Shown here: in pieces, positions 32,606 through 41,438 of the stretch
Position numbering within the stretch: the stretch's first letter is position 1
How the letters are laid out: every line of letters begins with the position of its first letter
DNA from: Mesorhizobium sp. B2-8-5
GTDB lineage: Bacteria > Pseudomonadota > Alphaproteobacteria > Rhizobiales > Rhizobiaceae
DNA: 64,000 bases
Assembly (NCBI RefSeq): GCF_006440675.2
Contig: NZ_CP083951.1
Coordinates: 3,257,501 to 3,321,500, forward strand
Direction of reading: 5' to 3'
The notes under the pieces: generated by a model
Told to the model about the DNA's origin: nothing
What the model saw: only the letters and a program-made list of their open reading frames with translations
Databases searched by the model: none
Translations under genes and position numbers: made by a program

Positions 32606-32697
32606 CCGCAACGGGTTGACGGCAACAGCCGCAACGGGTTGACGGCGATGGCCGCAACGGGTTGACGGCGATGGCCGCAACGGGTTGACCATGGCGG
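32606..32697. repeat. 23-bp tandem repeat, four copies
   Basis: Copies start at 32606, 32629, 32652 and 32675, exactly 23 bp apart. Each has the invariant core CCGCAACGGGTTGAC; the remaining 8 bases are GGCAACAG or GGCGATGG, and the last copy diverges into CATGG. A partial unit precedes at about 32594. Period 23 is not a multiple of three, so it is not a coding repeat, and there are no spacers. Confidence 0.9.
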
Positions 32698-32736
32698 CGC
32701 CCGCCGCGCATGGTGTCCCAAAAAGGAGTTCGGCAT

Positions 32737-33018
32737 TTGACCGACTGGATCGGAATTCTGAAAGAGCAAACCGTCAACGGCGATCAGATGGGTCGCGAGG
32801 TGCCGAAGATGCTCGCCAATCCCGACATCAGCGAGGCGCAGGTGAAAACGCTGTTCGCGGCGCTGGAGAAGCAGGCGGATTTCGCCGAAAAGCTGCGGCT
32901 GGCGCTGGAGAAGTTCGGCCATGACTTCCCGATAATCAAGGCGGCAGAAAGGCTGGAGGAACGCTATGCTGATCTTGCCGCCTCTGTGGCGGAAAAGCTG
33001 AAAGTGATGCGGAAATAG
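32737..33018 (+). CDS. Hypothetical small protein
   Basis: 93-residue soluble, charged, mostly helical protein of unknown function (LTDWIGILKEQTVNGDQM at the start, then a predicted helical bundle to VAEKLKVMRK). I prefer TTG 32737, because AAGGAG (32723-32728) stands 8 bases upstream; an ATG at 32710 is the alternative. The gene lies just downstream of the 23-bp tandem repeat. It ends 3 bp from the convergent TMEM175-like gene. Codon use looks host-like. Confidence 0.7.
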   Translation: MTDWIGILKEQTVNGDQMGREVPKMLANPDISEAQVKTLFAALEKQADFAEKLRLALEKFGHDFPIIKAAERLEERYADLAASVAEKLKVMRK

Positions 33019-33021
33019 CCG

Positions 33022-33597
33022 TTATTTCTCCACCAACCGCTCGAAGCGCTTGTCCGGCGCGAACCAGACGGTCGCCACCAGCACATAGATCGCCACGCTG
33101 ATCCACTGGTTGAAGAAGCTTAGCAGCACGGCAACGATATAGAGCGCCAGCGAGATCTTGCCTTTTTTGTCGTGGCCGACGGCCTTGGCGAAGGTCGTGT
33201 CGGCGCCATGCAGATGGCGAAGCTTGATGACCAGGATGGTGTAGGCGACGGCGCAGAGCGCGAGGTCGATGCCATAAACGGCGACCGGCGCAGCCGCGAA
33301 ATGGTTCTCTCCCATGAACGCCGTGGTCACCGGGATCAGCGACAGCCAGAACAGAAGGTTGAGATTGGCCCATAGCACGCGTCCGTCGACGCGCTGCACG
33401 GTGTGGAACATGTTGTGCAGGTTGTTCCAGTAGATGCCGACATTGATGAAGGAGAGCACGTAGCAGAAGAAGATCGGCCACTGCGGCAGAAGTGTTGAAA
33501 AATCCTCGCCGTGCGGCACTTTCAGGTCCAGCACCATGATGGTGATGATGATGGCGACGACGCCATCGGTAAATGCCTCGACCCGTCCCTTGCCCAT
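33022..33597 (-). CDS. TMEM175 family (DUF1211) potassium channel-like protein
   Basis: 191-residue membrane protein with about six hydrophobic helices. The N-terminal motif RVEAFTDGV matches the RxxxFSD-type signature of the TMEM175/DUF1211 family, whose members can conduct K+. GAGGGAGGA stands upstream of the ATG. It is divergent from the MFS gene. The family call is firm; channel activity is inferred from the family. Confidence 0.87.
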   Translation of the reverse strand: MGKGRVEAFTDGVVAIIITIMVLDLKVPHGEDFSTLLPQWPIFFCYVLSFINVGIYWNNLHNMFHTVQRVDGRVLWANLNLLFWLSLIPVTTAFMGENHFAAAPVAVYGIDLALCAVAYTILVIKLRHLHGADTTFAKAVGHDKKGKISLALYIVAVLLSFFNQWISVAIYVLVATVWFAPDKRFERLVEK

Positions 33598-33735
33598 GAT
33601 TCCTCCCTCGGTGGCTGACGGACGTTACGAGAGGATTTTGCGCCTGACCATCCTGCCAGAATTGTCAGGAGGGCGTTCGGCAACCGGAACAGCCGTCATT
33701 ACATAGGCGTTGGGCTTGCAACGCCGGAGGTGCCG

Positions 33736-34944
33736 ATGGCCAGCGACGCTCAAACCATGACGCGTGAGAATGAACTTGACGGGACCGCCGCAAAGGCCGC
33801 CGTCGCCGCCATGATCGCCGCGCTCTTTGCCGGCAGCACCGCGCTGACCCCGCTTTACGTGATCTACAAGCAGGAATTCGGCTTTTCGCAGATCACGCTG
33901 ACGCTGGTCTATGCCGTCTATGTGGTCGGCAATCTGGCGGCGCTGCTGTTTTTCGGCCGTCTCTCGGATGCCGTCGGCCGCCGCCCCGCCGCGCTTGCCG
34001 CGATGGCTGTTGCGGTGGTCAGCGCGTTGTCCTTCCTCTTCGCCGAAGACCTCGCCTGGCTCGACATCGCCCGCGTCCTGAGCGGGCTCGGCATCGGCGT
34101 CGGCGCAGGCGCCGGCACCGCGTGGCTGGCCGAACTGATCGAAGGCAAGGACAAGTCGCGCGCCGCCGTCATCGCCACCAGCACCAACTTTGTCGGCCTC
34201 GGGGCCGGCGCGCTCGTGGCGGGGGTGCTCGCCCAATACGCGCCATGGCCGCTCAGGCTGACATTTGCCGTCTATCTCGTCCTGCTTGGGCTCGTCACCC
34301 TGCTGATCTGGCGCACGCGGGAAACCGTCTCCAGGCCTGGACGGTTCTCCGACGTCCCGCTGCGGCCGCGGCTTTCGGTGCCTGACGGTATCCGCGCGCA
34401 GTTCGTGGCGCCGGCGGTGACCGGTTTCGGCGCCATGGCGCTGGTCGGCTTCTATGCGGCGCTGGCGCCGAGCATTCTCGCGCAGCAGCTGCACGTGACC
34501 AATCATGCCGAAGCCGGCGGGCTTTTCTTCGAGCTGTCGAGCGTGGCGGCCATCACCATCGTCGGCACCGCCTGGTTCTCCAGCCGCTCCACCATGCTCG
34601 CGGCGCTGGCGCTGATGATCCCCGCCGTGGCGCTGATCGTGGCGGCGCAGGTCTACGCCTCGATGGCGCTCATGATCGCCGCGACGGCGGTCTGCGGCGT
34701 GGCGGCGGCGCTCGGCTATCGCGGCGGCCTGCAAGTGGTCAATCAGATCGCGCCGGCCGACCGCCGCGCCGAGGTGGTGTCGGCCTTCTTCATCTGCTGC
34801 TTCTGCGGCAACGCGCTGCCGGTGATCGGCATCGGCATCCTGTCCAGCCTGGCGAGCGCCACCGTGGCAAGCCTGGCCTTTGCCGGCATGATCATCGTCT
34901 TCTCGCTGGTCGCGCTCGGCTTTGGCGTCAGATACGCACGGTAG
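33736..34944 (+). CDS. MFS transporter
   Basis: 402-residue major facilitator with 12 hydrophobic helices. The loop 2-3 motif is GRLSDAVGRRPAAL and the motif C-like glycine-rich stretch SGLGIGVGAGAGTAW is in helix 5. Substrate is unknown. GGAGG (33726-33730) is well placed for ATG 33736, while an earlier GTG would overlap that site. It is convergent with the MATE gene, only 7 bp apart. Confidence 0.88.
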   Translation: MASDAQTMTRENELDGTAAKAAVAAMIAALFAGSTALTPLYVIYKQEFGFSQITLTLVYAVYVVGNLAALLFFGRLSDAVGRRPAALAAMAVAVVSALSFLFAEDLAWLDIARVLSGLGIGVGAGAGTAWLAELIEGKDKSRAAVIATSTNFVGLGAGALVAGVLAQYAPWPLRLTFAVYLVLLGLVTLLIWRTRETVSRPGRFSDVPLRPRLSVPDGIRAQFVAPAVTGFGAMALVGFYAALAPSILAQQLHVTNHAEAGGLFFELSSVAAITIVGTAWFSSRSTMLAALALMIPAVALIVAAQVYASMALMIAATAVCGVAAALGYRGGLQVVNQIAPADRRAEVVSAFFICCFCGNALPVIGIGILSSLASATVASLAFAGMIIVFSLVALGFGVRYAR

Positions 34945-34951
34945 GTCTTGG

Positions 34952-36418
34952 CTATTCGGTCTCCGGCAGGAGCTGCGCGCGTTGGCGCGGCACGCCAAGG
35001 CCGGTGTCGGGCGGCTCGCCCGCGGCCGGCCGATCCTCGATCATATGCATCGTGCGCCAGCGGCCGAAGCGATAATAGGCGGCGGCCAGCACCAGCGAAG
35101 CGATCGAGCCCGCCGGAAAGCTCCACCACAGCGCCTCCTGGCCGATGACGCTGCGCATGGAATAGGCAAAGCCGGTGCGAATGATCAACACCGAGATGAT
35201 CAGGATGATGAGCGGCGGCATGACGGCGCCGGTGGCGCGCACCGTGGCGAACAGCACGATCGTGATGCCGAACAGGATGAATGACCAGGACGCTATCCTG
35301 TTGATGTGGGCGGCGATGTCGATCGCGGCGCTGTCGTTGCTGAGGAATAGGCTGAGCACCGCGCGGTCGAAGACGAAAAGCAGCGCCACCAGCGCGCCGG
35401 TCAGCACCAGGTTGAAGCCGACGCCGGACGCCGCGACCTTGCCGATGCGGTCCCAGCGCCCGGCGCCGACATTCTGCGCCGCCATCGAGGAGACGGCGGC
35501 GCCGATCGCCAGAGCCGGCATCTGGATATAGGTCCAGAGTTGGGCTGCGATGCCGTAGGCGGCAGCGACCTGCGAGCCGTAGGAATTGACGATGCCCATC
35601 ACGGTCAATGCCGCGGCCGAGATGACGATCATCTGCAGGCCCATCGGGATACCCTTGAAGACGACGATGCGCAGCAGGGCCGGGTCGGGCCTGAGCAAGG
35701 CGAGATCGGCGCCCGCCAGCCGCAGCGGGTGTTTGCGGGCATAGAGCACGATCAGGATGGCGATCACGCTGACCGTCTGGCCTATGAGCGTCGAAGTCGC
35801 CGAGCCGGCGATGCCGAGCTCGGGGAAGGGGCCGATGCCGCGGATCAGCAGGGGATTGAGCACGACGTCGAGAACGACCGCCAGCGCCATGAAGACAAAC
35901 GGCGTGCGCGAATCGCCGGCTCCGCGTAGCACGGTCATGACGAAGGACAGAAGGTTCATCATCGGCACAGCGACAAAGATGATGCGCAGATAGGCGCGCG
36001 CCAGCGGCAAGGCATCCGCCGGCGTGCCGAGCCCGGTGAGGATGGCGTCGACCCAGACCCAGCCGCAGACCGCGAACACAACGGAAACCAGGAAGAAGAA
36101 GGTGGCGCTGGTGCCGACGATGCGCTTGGCTTCCGGCAGATCGCGGGCGCCGACGGACTGCGCGACCAGAATGGTCGCCGCCATGCCGATACCGAACACC
36201 GTGCCAAGGATCAGGAACAGCACCAGATTGGCGTTGGAGGTCGCCGTCAGCGCCGCCTCGCCGAGGAAGCGCCCCACCCAGACGGCATTGATCGAGCCGT
36301 TCAGCGACTGCAGCACGTTGGAGCCCAGCACCGGCAGGGCGAACAGAAGCAGCGTGCGCGGAATGGGGCCGCTGGTCAGGTCGCCGGTCCGCCGGCGGGT
36401 GGGCTTCTTGTCATCCAT
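34952..36418 (-). CDS. MATE family efflux transporter
   Basis: 488-residue multidrug/cation antiporter with 12 hydrophobic helices. The N-terminal GPIPRTLLLFALPVLGSNVLQSL and the paired MATE repeats (second copy near residue 250, starting FKGIPMGLQM) are typical. Substrate unknown. The ATG lies 18 bp downstream of a strong hairpin that ends the preceding minus-strand gene, so it probably has its own transcript. Confidence 0.9.
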   Translation of the reverse strand: MDDKKPTRRRTGDLTSGPIPRTLLLFALPVLGSNVLQSLNGSINAVWVGRFLGEAALTATSNANLVLFLILGTVFGIGMAATILVAQSVGARDLPEAKRIVGTSATFFFLVSVVFAVCGWVWVDAILTGLGTPADALPLARAYLRIIFVAVPMMNLLSFVMTVLRGAGDSRTPFVFMALAVVLDVVLNPLLIRGIGPFPELGIAGSATSTLIGQTVSVIAILIVLYARKHPLRLAGADLALLRPDPALLRIVVFKGIPMGLQMIVISAAALTVMGIVNSYGSQVAAAYGIAAQLWTYIQMPALAIGAAVSSMAAQNVGAGRWDRIGKVAASGVGFNLVLTGALVALLFVFDRAVLSLFLSNDSAAIDIAAHINRIASWSFILFGITIVLFATVRATGAVMPPLIILIISVLIIRTGFAYSMRSVIGQEALWWSFPAGSIASLVLAAAYYRFGRWRTMHMIEDRPAAGEPPDTGLGVPRQRAQLLPETE

Positions 36419-36435
36419 GGCAGCACCGAAAATGA

Positions 36436-36466
36436 ATCAGGCCCGCGATGGTATCGCAGGCCTGAT
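36436..36466 (-). terminator. Terminator of the phytase-family gene
   Basis: ATCAGGCC-GCGAT arms (36436-36449 with 36453-36466, one C/A mismatch) and a 3-base loop. On the minus strand it is followed by TTCATTTTC. It lies between the phytase-family gene and MATE. Confidence 0.7.
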
Positions 36467-36520
36467 GGTCGTGCATCCTTTTCAGGATCAGCGGGATGAC
36501 GGGCATTCGCCCGTCGCCGG

Positions 36521-38002
36521 TTACTGGCCGGCGACAGTGTTCCCAGACAGGCCGGGGATTGTCACCTGATAGACGAGGAAGGTGGTGTCGACATCGGCGC
36601 CATCCTCGGCCTTGTACGAAGCGCCGACCTGGAAGCCGTCCTGAGTGAGGAAGTCGTTGTCGTTGGCGACGAACAGGAAATAGTCGTCGGGCAGCTTCGG
36701 ATCGAGCACGGAGACCAGCGACATCGCCTCCCACTTCTCCGAAAGGTTGTCCTTGTCGTTCGGAGCGCCATTGTGCAGGCCGAAGCGGCCGAGCTCGCCC
36801 TTGTCGTTGATGTCGATGAAGGAGGTGAGCTTGGCCGGCGTCACCGACGGGTCGAGCACGCCCTTAGGGGCGACCGGCTTGTCGGCCGCGTCGAACGGAC
36901 CGTTGGCGATATCGGTGGCGGCGGAAAGGTCGACGATCTCGATCTTGCGATAGAGCGACTCGTCGCCCTTGAGACCCTGGCCGTTACCTGAGTCGCGCGC
37001 CAGCATCAGGAAGCTCTTGTCGGAGAGCGCGACGATCTCGCTCTGCGCGGCCACCTTGGTCTTGCCTTTGGCATCCTTGAACACCGGCAGCGGCACGACA
37101 TATTCGTGCGCCAGCTTGAGGTGGGCGAGGTCGGAAACATCATAGACCAGCGCGCGGGTGTTCTGGCGGGTCGAGCCGGAATCGCCGCCGTCCTGGCGGG
37201 CCGCCGACTGCAGCACGGCGATCAGAAACTTGCCGTCGGGCGTCATCGACATGCCTTCGAGGCCCTGGTTGTTCTGGCGGCCGGTCTCGGGATCCTTCGG
37301 ATCGGGCTCGGCGGCGCCCGGGCCGGGATTGTCGGAAGCGAAGTTCGGCTTGCCGTGGCGCATCGGCACAAGGGCCGCGGGCGGTTGCGTCGCCGACATC
37401 AGGTGGCCGTCGGCCGAAAAACGGTAGATGTTGGGGCCATATTCGTCGGAGATGAACATGGTGCCGTCCGGCAGCCGTGCGATCGCTTCGTTATCCAACG
37501 CCAGCTTGCCGTTGTCGGCCTGCGGCAGGATCGGCATGTCGCCAGCGGCTTCGCGCACGCCGTTCAACGGATCGAGGCCGGTGGCGTCGGCGCCCTTGTC
37601 GTCGGTCAACAGCATCGTGTCGGCGAGCGTCGCTTTCACGCCAGACTGTTCCTGTCCGGCGGCGGGCGCCGCGCCGGCGGCGGTCGGGGCCAACTCGATC
37701 GAAATGGTGTTGAGGCGCGGGCGATAATCGGTGGTGCCGACGACATTGTAGCCGCGGTCCGGCAGCAGCCACAGCGAGCCCTTGTAGCCGGCGCCGTCAC
37801 GCACCCAGGACTTGGTGTCGATCGCCATGCCGGAGCCCGAACCGAAGGTCTCGCCGAACTTGTCCTTCTGGCTGGCCGGGATGCGGCCGATGCCGACCAG
37901 CCCCTTGTTGACATAGGCGACGCCATCGGCGAGCGCCGGGGTGAGGGCGGTGAACAGGGCAAGCGCCGCGCCGAGCGCGACGGTTCGGTTAAGGTGTTTC
38001 AT
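36521..38002 (-). CDS. Exported esterase-like phytase family protein (PF13449-type)
   Basis: 493-residue exported protein of the esterase-like activity of phytase family, probably a beta-propeller. A signal peptide (VALGAALALFTALTPALA) is cleaved near residue 26. The family stretches GSGSGMAIDTKSW, LLPDRGYNVVGTTDYRPR and FISDEYGPNIYRF are visible. ATG 38002 is chosen because AAGGGG lies upstream; 38056 is too long. True substrate unknown. Confidence 0.82.
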   Translation of the reverse strand: MKHLNRTVALGAALALFTALTPALADGVAYVNKGLVGIGRIPASQKDKFGETFGSGSGMAIDTKSWVRDGAGYKGSLWLLPDRGYNVVGTTDYRPRLNTISIELAPTAAGAAPAAGQEQSGVKATLADTMLLTDDKGADATGLDPLNGVREAAGDMPILPQADNGKLALDNEAIARLPDGTMFISDEYGPNIYRFSADGHLMSATQPPAALVPMRHGKPNFASDNPGPGAAEPDPKDPETGRQNNQGLEGMSMTPDGKFLIAVLQSAARQDGGDSGSTRQNTRALVYDVSDLAHLKLAHEYVVPLPVFKDAKGKTKVAAQSEIVALSDKSFLMLARDSGNGQGLKGDESLYRKIEIVDLSAATDIANGPFDAADKPVAPKGVLDPSVTPAKLTSFIDINDKGELGRFGLHNGAPNDKDNLSEKWEAMSLVSVLDPKLPDDYFLFVANDNDFLTQDGFQVGASYKAEDGADVDTTFLVYQVTIPGLSGNTVAGQ

Positions 38003-38161
38003 CGATATCCCCTTCTTGACGAGCAGAGCGGCCAGTGGCTCAAAAAGGCGCGGCATCGACGATGCGGCCAGCCCTAGCCGTCGAGCGGTCTAGGACGTGA
38101 ACGTGATGGTTGCGTGACAGGCGGAGGTTCTTTCCTTCTCCCCCTGGGAAACCGCTTCCGC

Positions 38162-39187
38162 TCAATCGCTCTCCCGAACGACCAGCTCCAGCGGCCAAAC
38201 CTCGCGGATGATGCGTGTGCCTTCGGGGCCGGCGAAGGCGGGAAGCGAGGCGAGCAGCATCTCGGCCAGCCTCCGGCCCATCGGCTCCAGCGATGGACGG
38301 AAGGCTGTCAGGGTCGGCGAGAAATAGCGGCAGAGCGGCGTGTCGACGATGACGGTCACGGCGATGTCGTGGCCCGGCCGGATGCCCATCTCGGCCAGTG
38401 CCTTGCAGCCGCCGAGCGCCATGGCGTCGTTGTTGAAGATGATTGCCGTCGGTCGGTCCTTGGAGAGCATGACGCGCGGCGTCACTTGGTAGCCGCCGGC
38501 CTCGTTGATGAAGCCGTCGGCGATCAGGCCGGGATCGACCTCGATGCCGTGCCGCTTCAGCGCCTTGCGATAGCCGTCGAGGAAGAGATATCCGAAATTG
38601 AGGTTGAGCGCCGGGCGGATGGCGGCGATGCGACGATGGCCGCGCGCGACCAGCCGGTCGACCGCGTCGCTGCCCGCCTTCTCGAAATCGAGATCGAGCG
38701 AAGGGTAGGACTTGCCGCCCGAGCGGCTGCGGCCGAGCGTTGCGAAGGGAAAGCCTCGCTCGGTCAGATAGTCGATGCGTTCGTCCTCGCGCCGGGTCCA
38801 GGCCAGCACCACCGCGTCGGCGCGGCGGGTCTCGACGACGCGGCGCAGGCGCTCCTGCTGGTAGTCACCAGGCGCGCCCATCACCACGATCAGGTCGAGC
38901 CCGCTTTCGGCCAGCCGCGCCTGCAGGCCGGTCAGGAACGGGATGAAGAACGGCTCGCCATATTGCTGGTCACCGGGATGCGGCTGCAGCATGAAGGCGA
39001 CGGAATGGGTGGCGCCTTGCCGCAAGCTGCGGCCGGACTGGTTGGGCGCGTAGTTCAGCAGCTTGGCGGCTTCCAGCACGCGCCGGCGGGTGTCGGCATT
39101 GACGTCGGCGCGGCCGTTCAGCGCCCGCGACACGGTGCCGATCGAAATGTTCAGGTGACGCGCAAGGTCGTGGATGCTGGACGCCAA
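38162..39187 (-). CDS. LacI family transcriptional regulator
   Basis: 341-residue repressor. N-terminal LacI HTH (SIHDLARHLNISIGTVSRAL, about residues 4-23) with hinge helix, then a periplasmic-binding-protein-like ligand domain. The start is TTG 39187 because GGGGAGA precedes it and the HTH then sits at the N-terminus; the longer frame to 39274 adds 29 odd residues. It is divergent from a sugar operon, with two LacI-type palindromes in between, so it most likely represses that operon and possibly itself. Confidence 0.9.
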   Translation of the reverse strand: MASSIHDLARHLNISIGTVSRALNGRADVNADTRRRVLEAAKLLNYAPNQSGRSLRQGATHSVAFMLQPHPGDQQYGEPFFIPFLTGLQARLAESGLDLIVVMGAPGDYQQERLRRVVETRRADAVVLAWTRREDERIDYLTERGFPFATLGRSRSGGKSYPSLDLDFEKAGSDAVDRLVARGHRRIAAIRPALNLNFGYLFLDGYRKALKRHGIEVDPGLIADGFINEAGGYQVTPRVMLSKDRPTAIIFNNDAMALGGCKALAEMGIRPGHDIAVTVIVDTPLCRYFSPTLTAFRPSLEPMGRRLAEMLLASLPAFAGPEGTRIIREVWPLELVVRESD

Positions 39188-39296
39188 GGACGGTTCTCCC
39201 CCTGCCTTGGCTAGCACCGGCTGCCGCTCAGGCCAAGGCTTCGGGGCAATTTTCGACAAGCAGCCGATTGACATTCTACGCCATCGGGTGTGTTCT

Positions 39297-39310
39297 CGTA
39301 AACGTTTACG
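39297..39310. promoter_or_regulatory. LacI-type operator 1 (perfect palindrome)
   Basis: CGTAAACGTTTACG, a 14-bp perfect palindrome with the central CG typical of LacI-family sites. It lies 110 bp from the LacI gene start and 76 bp before the oxidoreductase ATG. Confidence 0.8.
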
Positions 39311-39311
39311 G

Positions 39312-39324
39312 AAAAACGTTTACG
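39312..39324. promoter_or_regulatory. LacI-type operator 2 (half-perfect)
   Basis: AAAAACGTTTACG, the same core with a degenerate left arm. Its centre is 14 bp from that of operator 1, so two dimers would bind side by side. Confidence 0.65.
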
Positions 39325-39385
39325 GTTGATGCCGCGGATGCCGTGACACTCGGCCTGGAGGGGCCGAGCCGAGGAGGAGTGCTGG

Positions 39386-40417
39386 ATGATGAAGGTCGTC
39401 CTGGTCGGGTGCGGAGCCATGAGCAAGCACTGGCTCGATGCCGCAAGGCGGATCGACGGGCTCGCCATTGCCGGCCTTGTCGATCTCGATGCCGAACGGG
39501 CGCAAGCGAGGGCGCGCGAATACGGGCTGTCCAATGCAGTGGTCAGCACAAGCCTCGACGCCGTTCTCGATGAGACCAAGCCCGACGCCGTATTCGATGT
39601 CGTGGTCCCGGCTGCCCGCCGCGAAGTCGCGCTTTCGGCCTTCGCCCATCATTGCCATTTGCTCACCGAAAAGCCGCTGGCCGACAGCCCGGACAATGCG
39701 CGCGCCATCATCAAGGCAGCGCGCAAGGCCAGGCGCGTCCATGCCGTCGTCCAGAACCGCCGCTATGTCGCCAATGTCAGGCGCATCCGCCGCTTTCTCG
39801 ATTCAGGCGCCATCGGCGCGGCGACCAGCATCCATGCCGACTTCTTCGTCGCGCCGCATTTCGGCGGCTTTCGCGAGGAGATGCGCCACGTGCTGCTGCT
39901 CGACATGGCGATCCACACCTTCGACGCCGCGCGCTACATGGTCGCCGGCGAACCGGCCAGCGTCTACTGCCAGGAATGGGAGCCGGCCAATTCCTGGTAC
40001 CGGCAGGGCTCATCGGCGAGCGCCGTCTTCGATCTCGGCGGCGGCAAGGTGTTCACCTATGCCGGCTCGTGGTGCGCGGACGGCTTCCGCACCAGCTGGG
40101 AAGGCAGCTGGCGCATCGTCGCCGAGCGCGGCAGCGTGCTGTGGGATGGCCATGACGGGCTCAAGGCGGAGGTGGTTGCGTCCGGCCGCGATGGTATCAT
40201 CGACAAGACCCAGCCGATCGAAGTACCGCCGCTCGATCCGACCGACCGCGTCGACGGCCATCTCGGCATCATCAAGGATTTCATGCACGCGATCGAGACC
40301 GGCGCCGAGCCGGAGACGCGCGGCGCCGACAACATCAAAAGCCTGGCCATGGTCTTCGGCGCGATCGAGAGCGCGGAGAGCGGGCGGCGCGTGGCAATCG
40401 TCAAGGAAGCACAATGA
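39386..40417 (+). CDS. Gfo/Idh/MocA family oxidoreductase
   Basis: 343-residue NAD(P)-dependent sugar or inositol-type dehydrogenase. N-terminal Rossmann fold (VVLVGCGAMSKHW) and the conserved EKPLADS lysine motif, followed by the GFO C-terminal domain. GAGGAGGAG precedes a double ATG (39386/39389). First gene of the operon; its stop overlaps the isomerase by 4 bp. Substrate unknown, presumably derived from the sugar imported by the same operon. Confidence 0.9.
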   Translation: MMKVVLVGCGAMSKHWLDAARRIDGLAIAGLVDLDAERAQARAREYGLSNAVVSTSLDAVLDETKPDAVFDVVVPAARREVALSAFAHHCHLLTEKPLADSPDNARAIIKAARKARRVHAVVQNRRYVANVRRIRRFLDSGAIGAATSIHADFFVAPHFGGFREEMRHVLLLDMAIHTFDAARYMVAGEPASVYCQEWEPANSWYRQGSSASAVFDLGGGKVFTYAGSWCADGFRTSWEGSWRIVAERGSVLWDGHDGLKAEVVASGRDGIIDKTQPIEVPPLDPTDRVDGHLGIIKDFMHAIETGAEPETRGADNIKSLAMVFGAIESAESGRRVAIVKEAQ

Positions 40418-41322
40418 TGGCAAATCCGCTTCTCGACATCAGGATCGGCACCATGGTGCGGGCCAATCTCGACGACCCGGGCGCCTATGTCAGGCAGATC
40501 CTGCCGCTCGGCTTCGAGAGCATCCAGCCTTTCTTCTGGCAGACGCTGGGCGGCAAGGACCTGAAGCGCCTGGCGGGCGAAATCCGCGAGGCGATCGGCG
40601 ATGCCGATGTGACCGTGTCCTCGATCGGGGTGTTCGGCAACCCGCTGGAAGGCGGCGAGGTCGATCGCGGCGTGCTCGCGGCCTGGGAGACCGTCATCGA
40701 CAATGCGCATCTGTTCGGGACATCCATGGTCAGCGGCTTCACCGGCCGCATCCGCGGCAAGAAGCTGACCGACAGCCTCCCGCGTTTCCGTGAAGTCTGG
40801 GGGCCGTTGGCCGAACGCGCCGCCGACAAGGGCGTGCGCATCGCCTTCGAGAATTGCGCGATGGACGGCAACTGGGCGAGCGGCGACTGGAACATCGCCC
40901 ACAACCCGGATGCCTGGGAGCTGATGTTCAACGAGTTGCCCAACGACAATCTCGGCCTCGAATGGGAGCCGTGCCATCAGCTCGTCTATCTGATCGACCC
41001 GATCCCGCAGATCCGCAAATGGGCGCCGCGCATCTTCCACGTCCACGGCAAGGACGCCACCGTGCGCTGGGACGTCATCCGCGAGCACGGCGTGTTCGGC
41101 CGCCTGCCGTTCGTGCAGATGCGTACGCCGGGTTTTGGCGACAGCGACTGGGCGCGGGTGATCAGCGAGTTGCGTCTTGCCGGTTACAAGGGCGCCATCG
41201 ACATCGAGGGCTGGCACGATCCGGTCTATCTCGGCGATCTCGAGATCACCGGCCAGGCGCGCGCGCTCGACTATCTGAAGCAATGCAGGGGAGGGCCCAG
41301 CTACCTGCCCAATCCGGCTTGA
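40414..41322 (+). CDS. Sugar phosphate isomerase/epimerase family protein
   Basis: 302-residue TIM-barrel protein of the xylose-isomerase-like AP endonuclease 2 superfamily. Metal-binding candidates are visible: Glu in IAFENCAM, Glu/His in LEWEPCHQL, His in HVHGKDA and Glu in IDIEGWHD. ATGA overlap with the oxidoreductase means the two enzymes are probably made together and act in sequence on one sugar. Substrate not predictable. Confidence 0.87.
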   Translation: MMANPLLDIRIGTMVRANLDDPGAYVRQILPLGFESIQPFFWQTLGGKDLKRLAGEIREAIGDADVTVSSIGVFGNPLEGGEVDRGVLAAWETVIDNAHLFGTSMVSGFTGRIRGKKLTDSLPRFREVWGPLAERAADKGVRIAFENCAMDGNWASGDWNIAHNPDAWELMFNELPNDNLGLEWEPCHQLVYLIDPIPQIRKWAPRIFHVHGKDATVRWDVIREHGVFGRLPFVQMRTPGFGDSDWARVISELRLAGYKGAIDIEGWHDPVYLGDLEITGQARALDYLKQCRGGPSYLPNPA

Positions 41323-41438
41323 GGCCAAATTTGATGTGAGGATTGGTCGGCGGGAGGAGCCGGCCGGCACTGCGGCGCGGCGCGCCGAGCGATTGTCGAA
41401 AACCCTCCGATGCGAGGGATCAAAAGGGAGGAACGTGC

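Noticed and set aside
32606-32697. CRISPR array
   Set aside because: Units are directly adjacent, with no unique spacers, and there are no cas genes.
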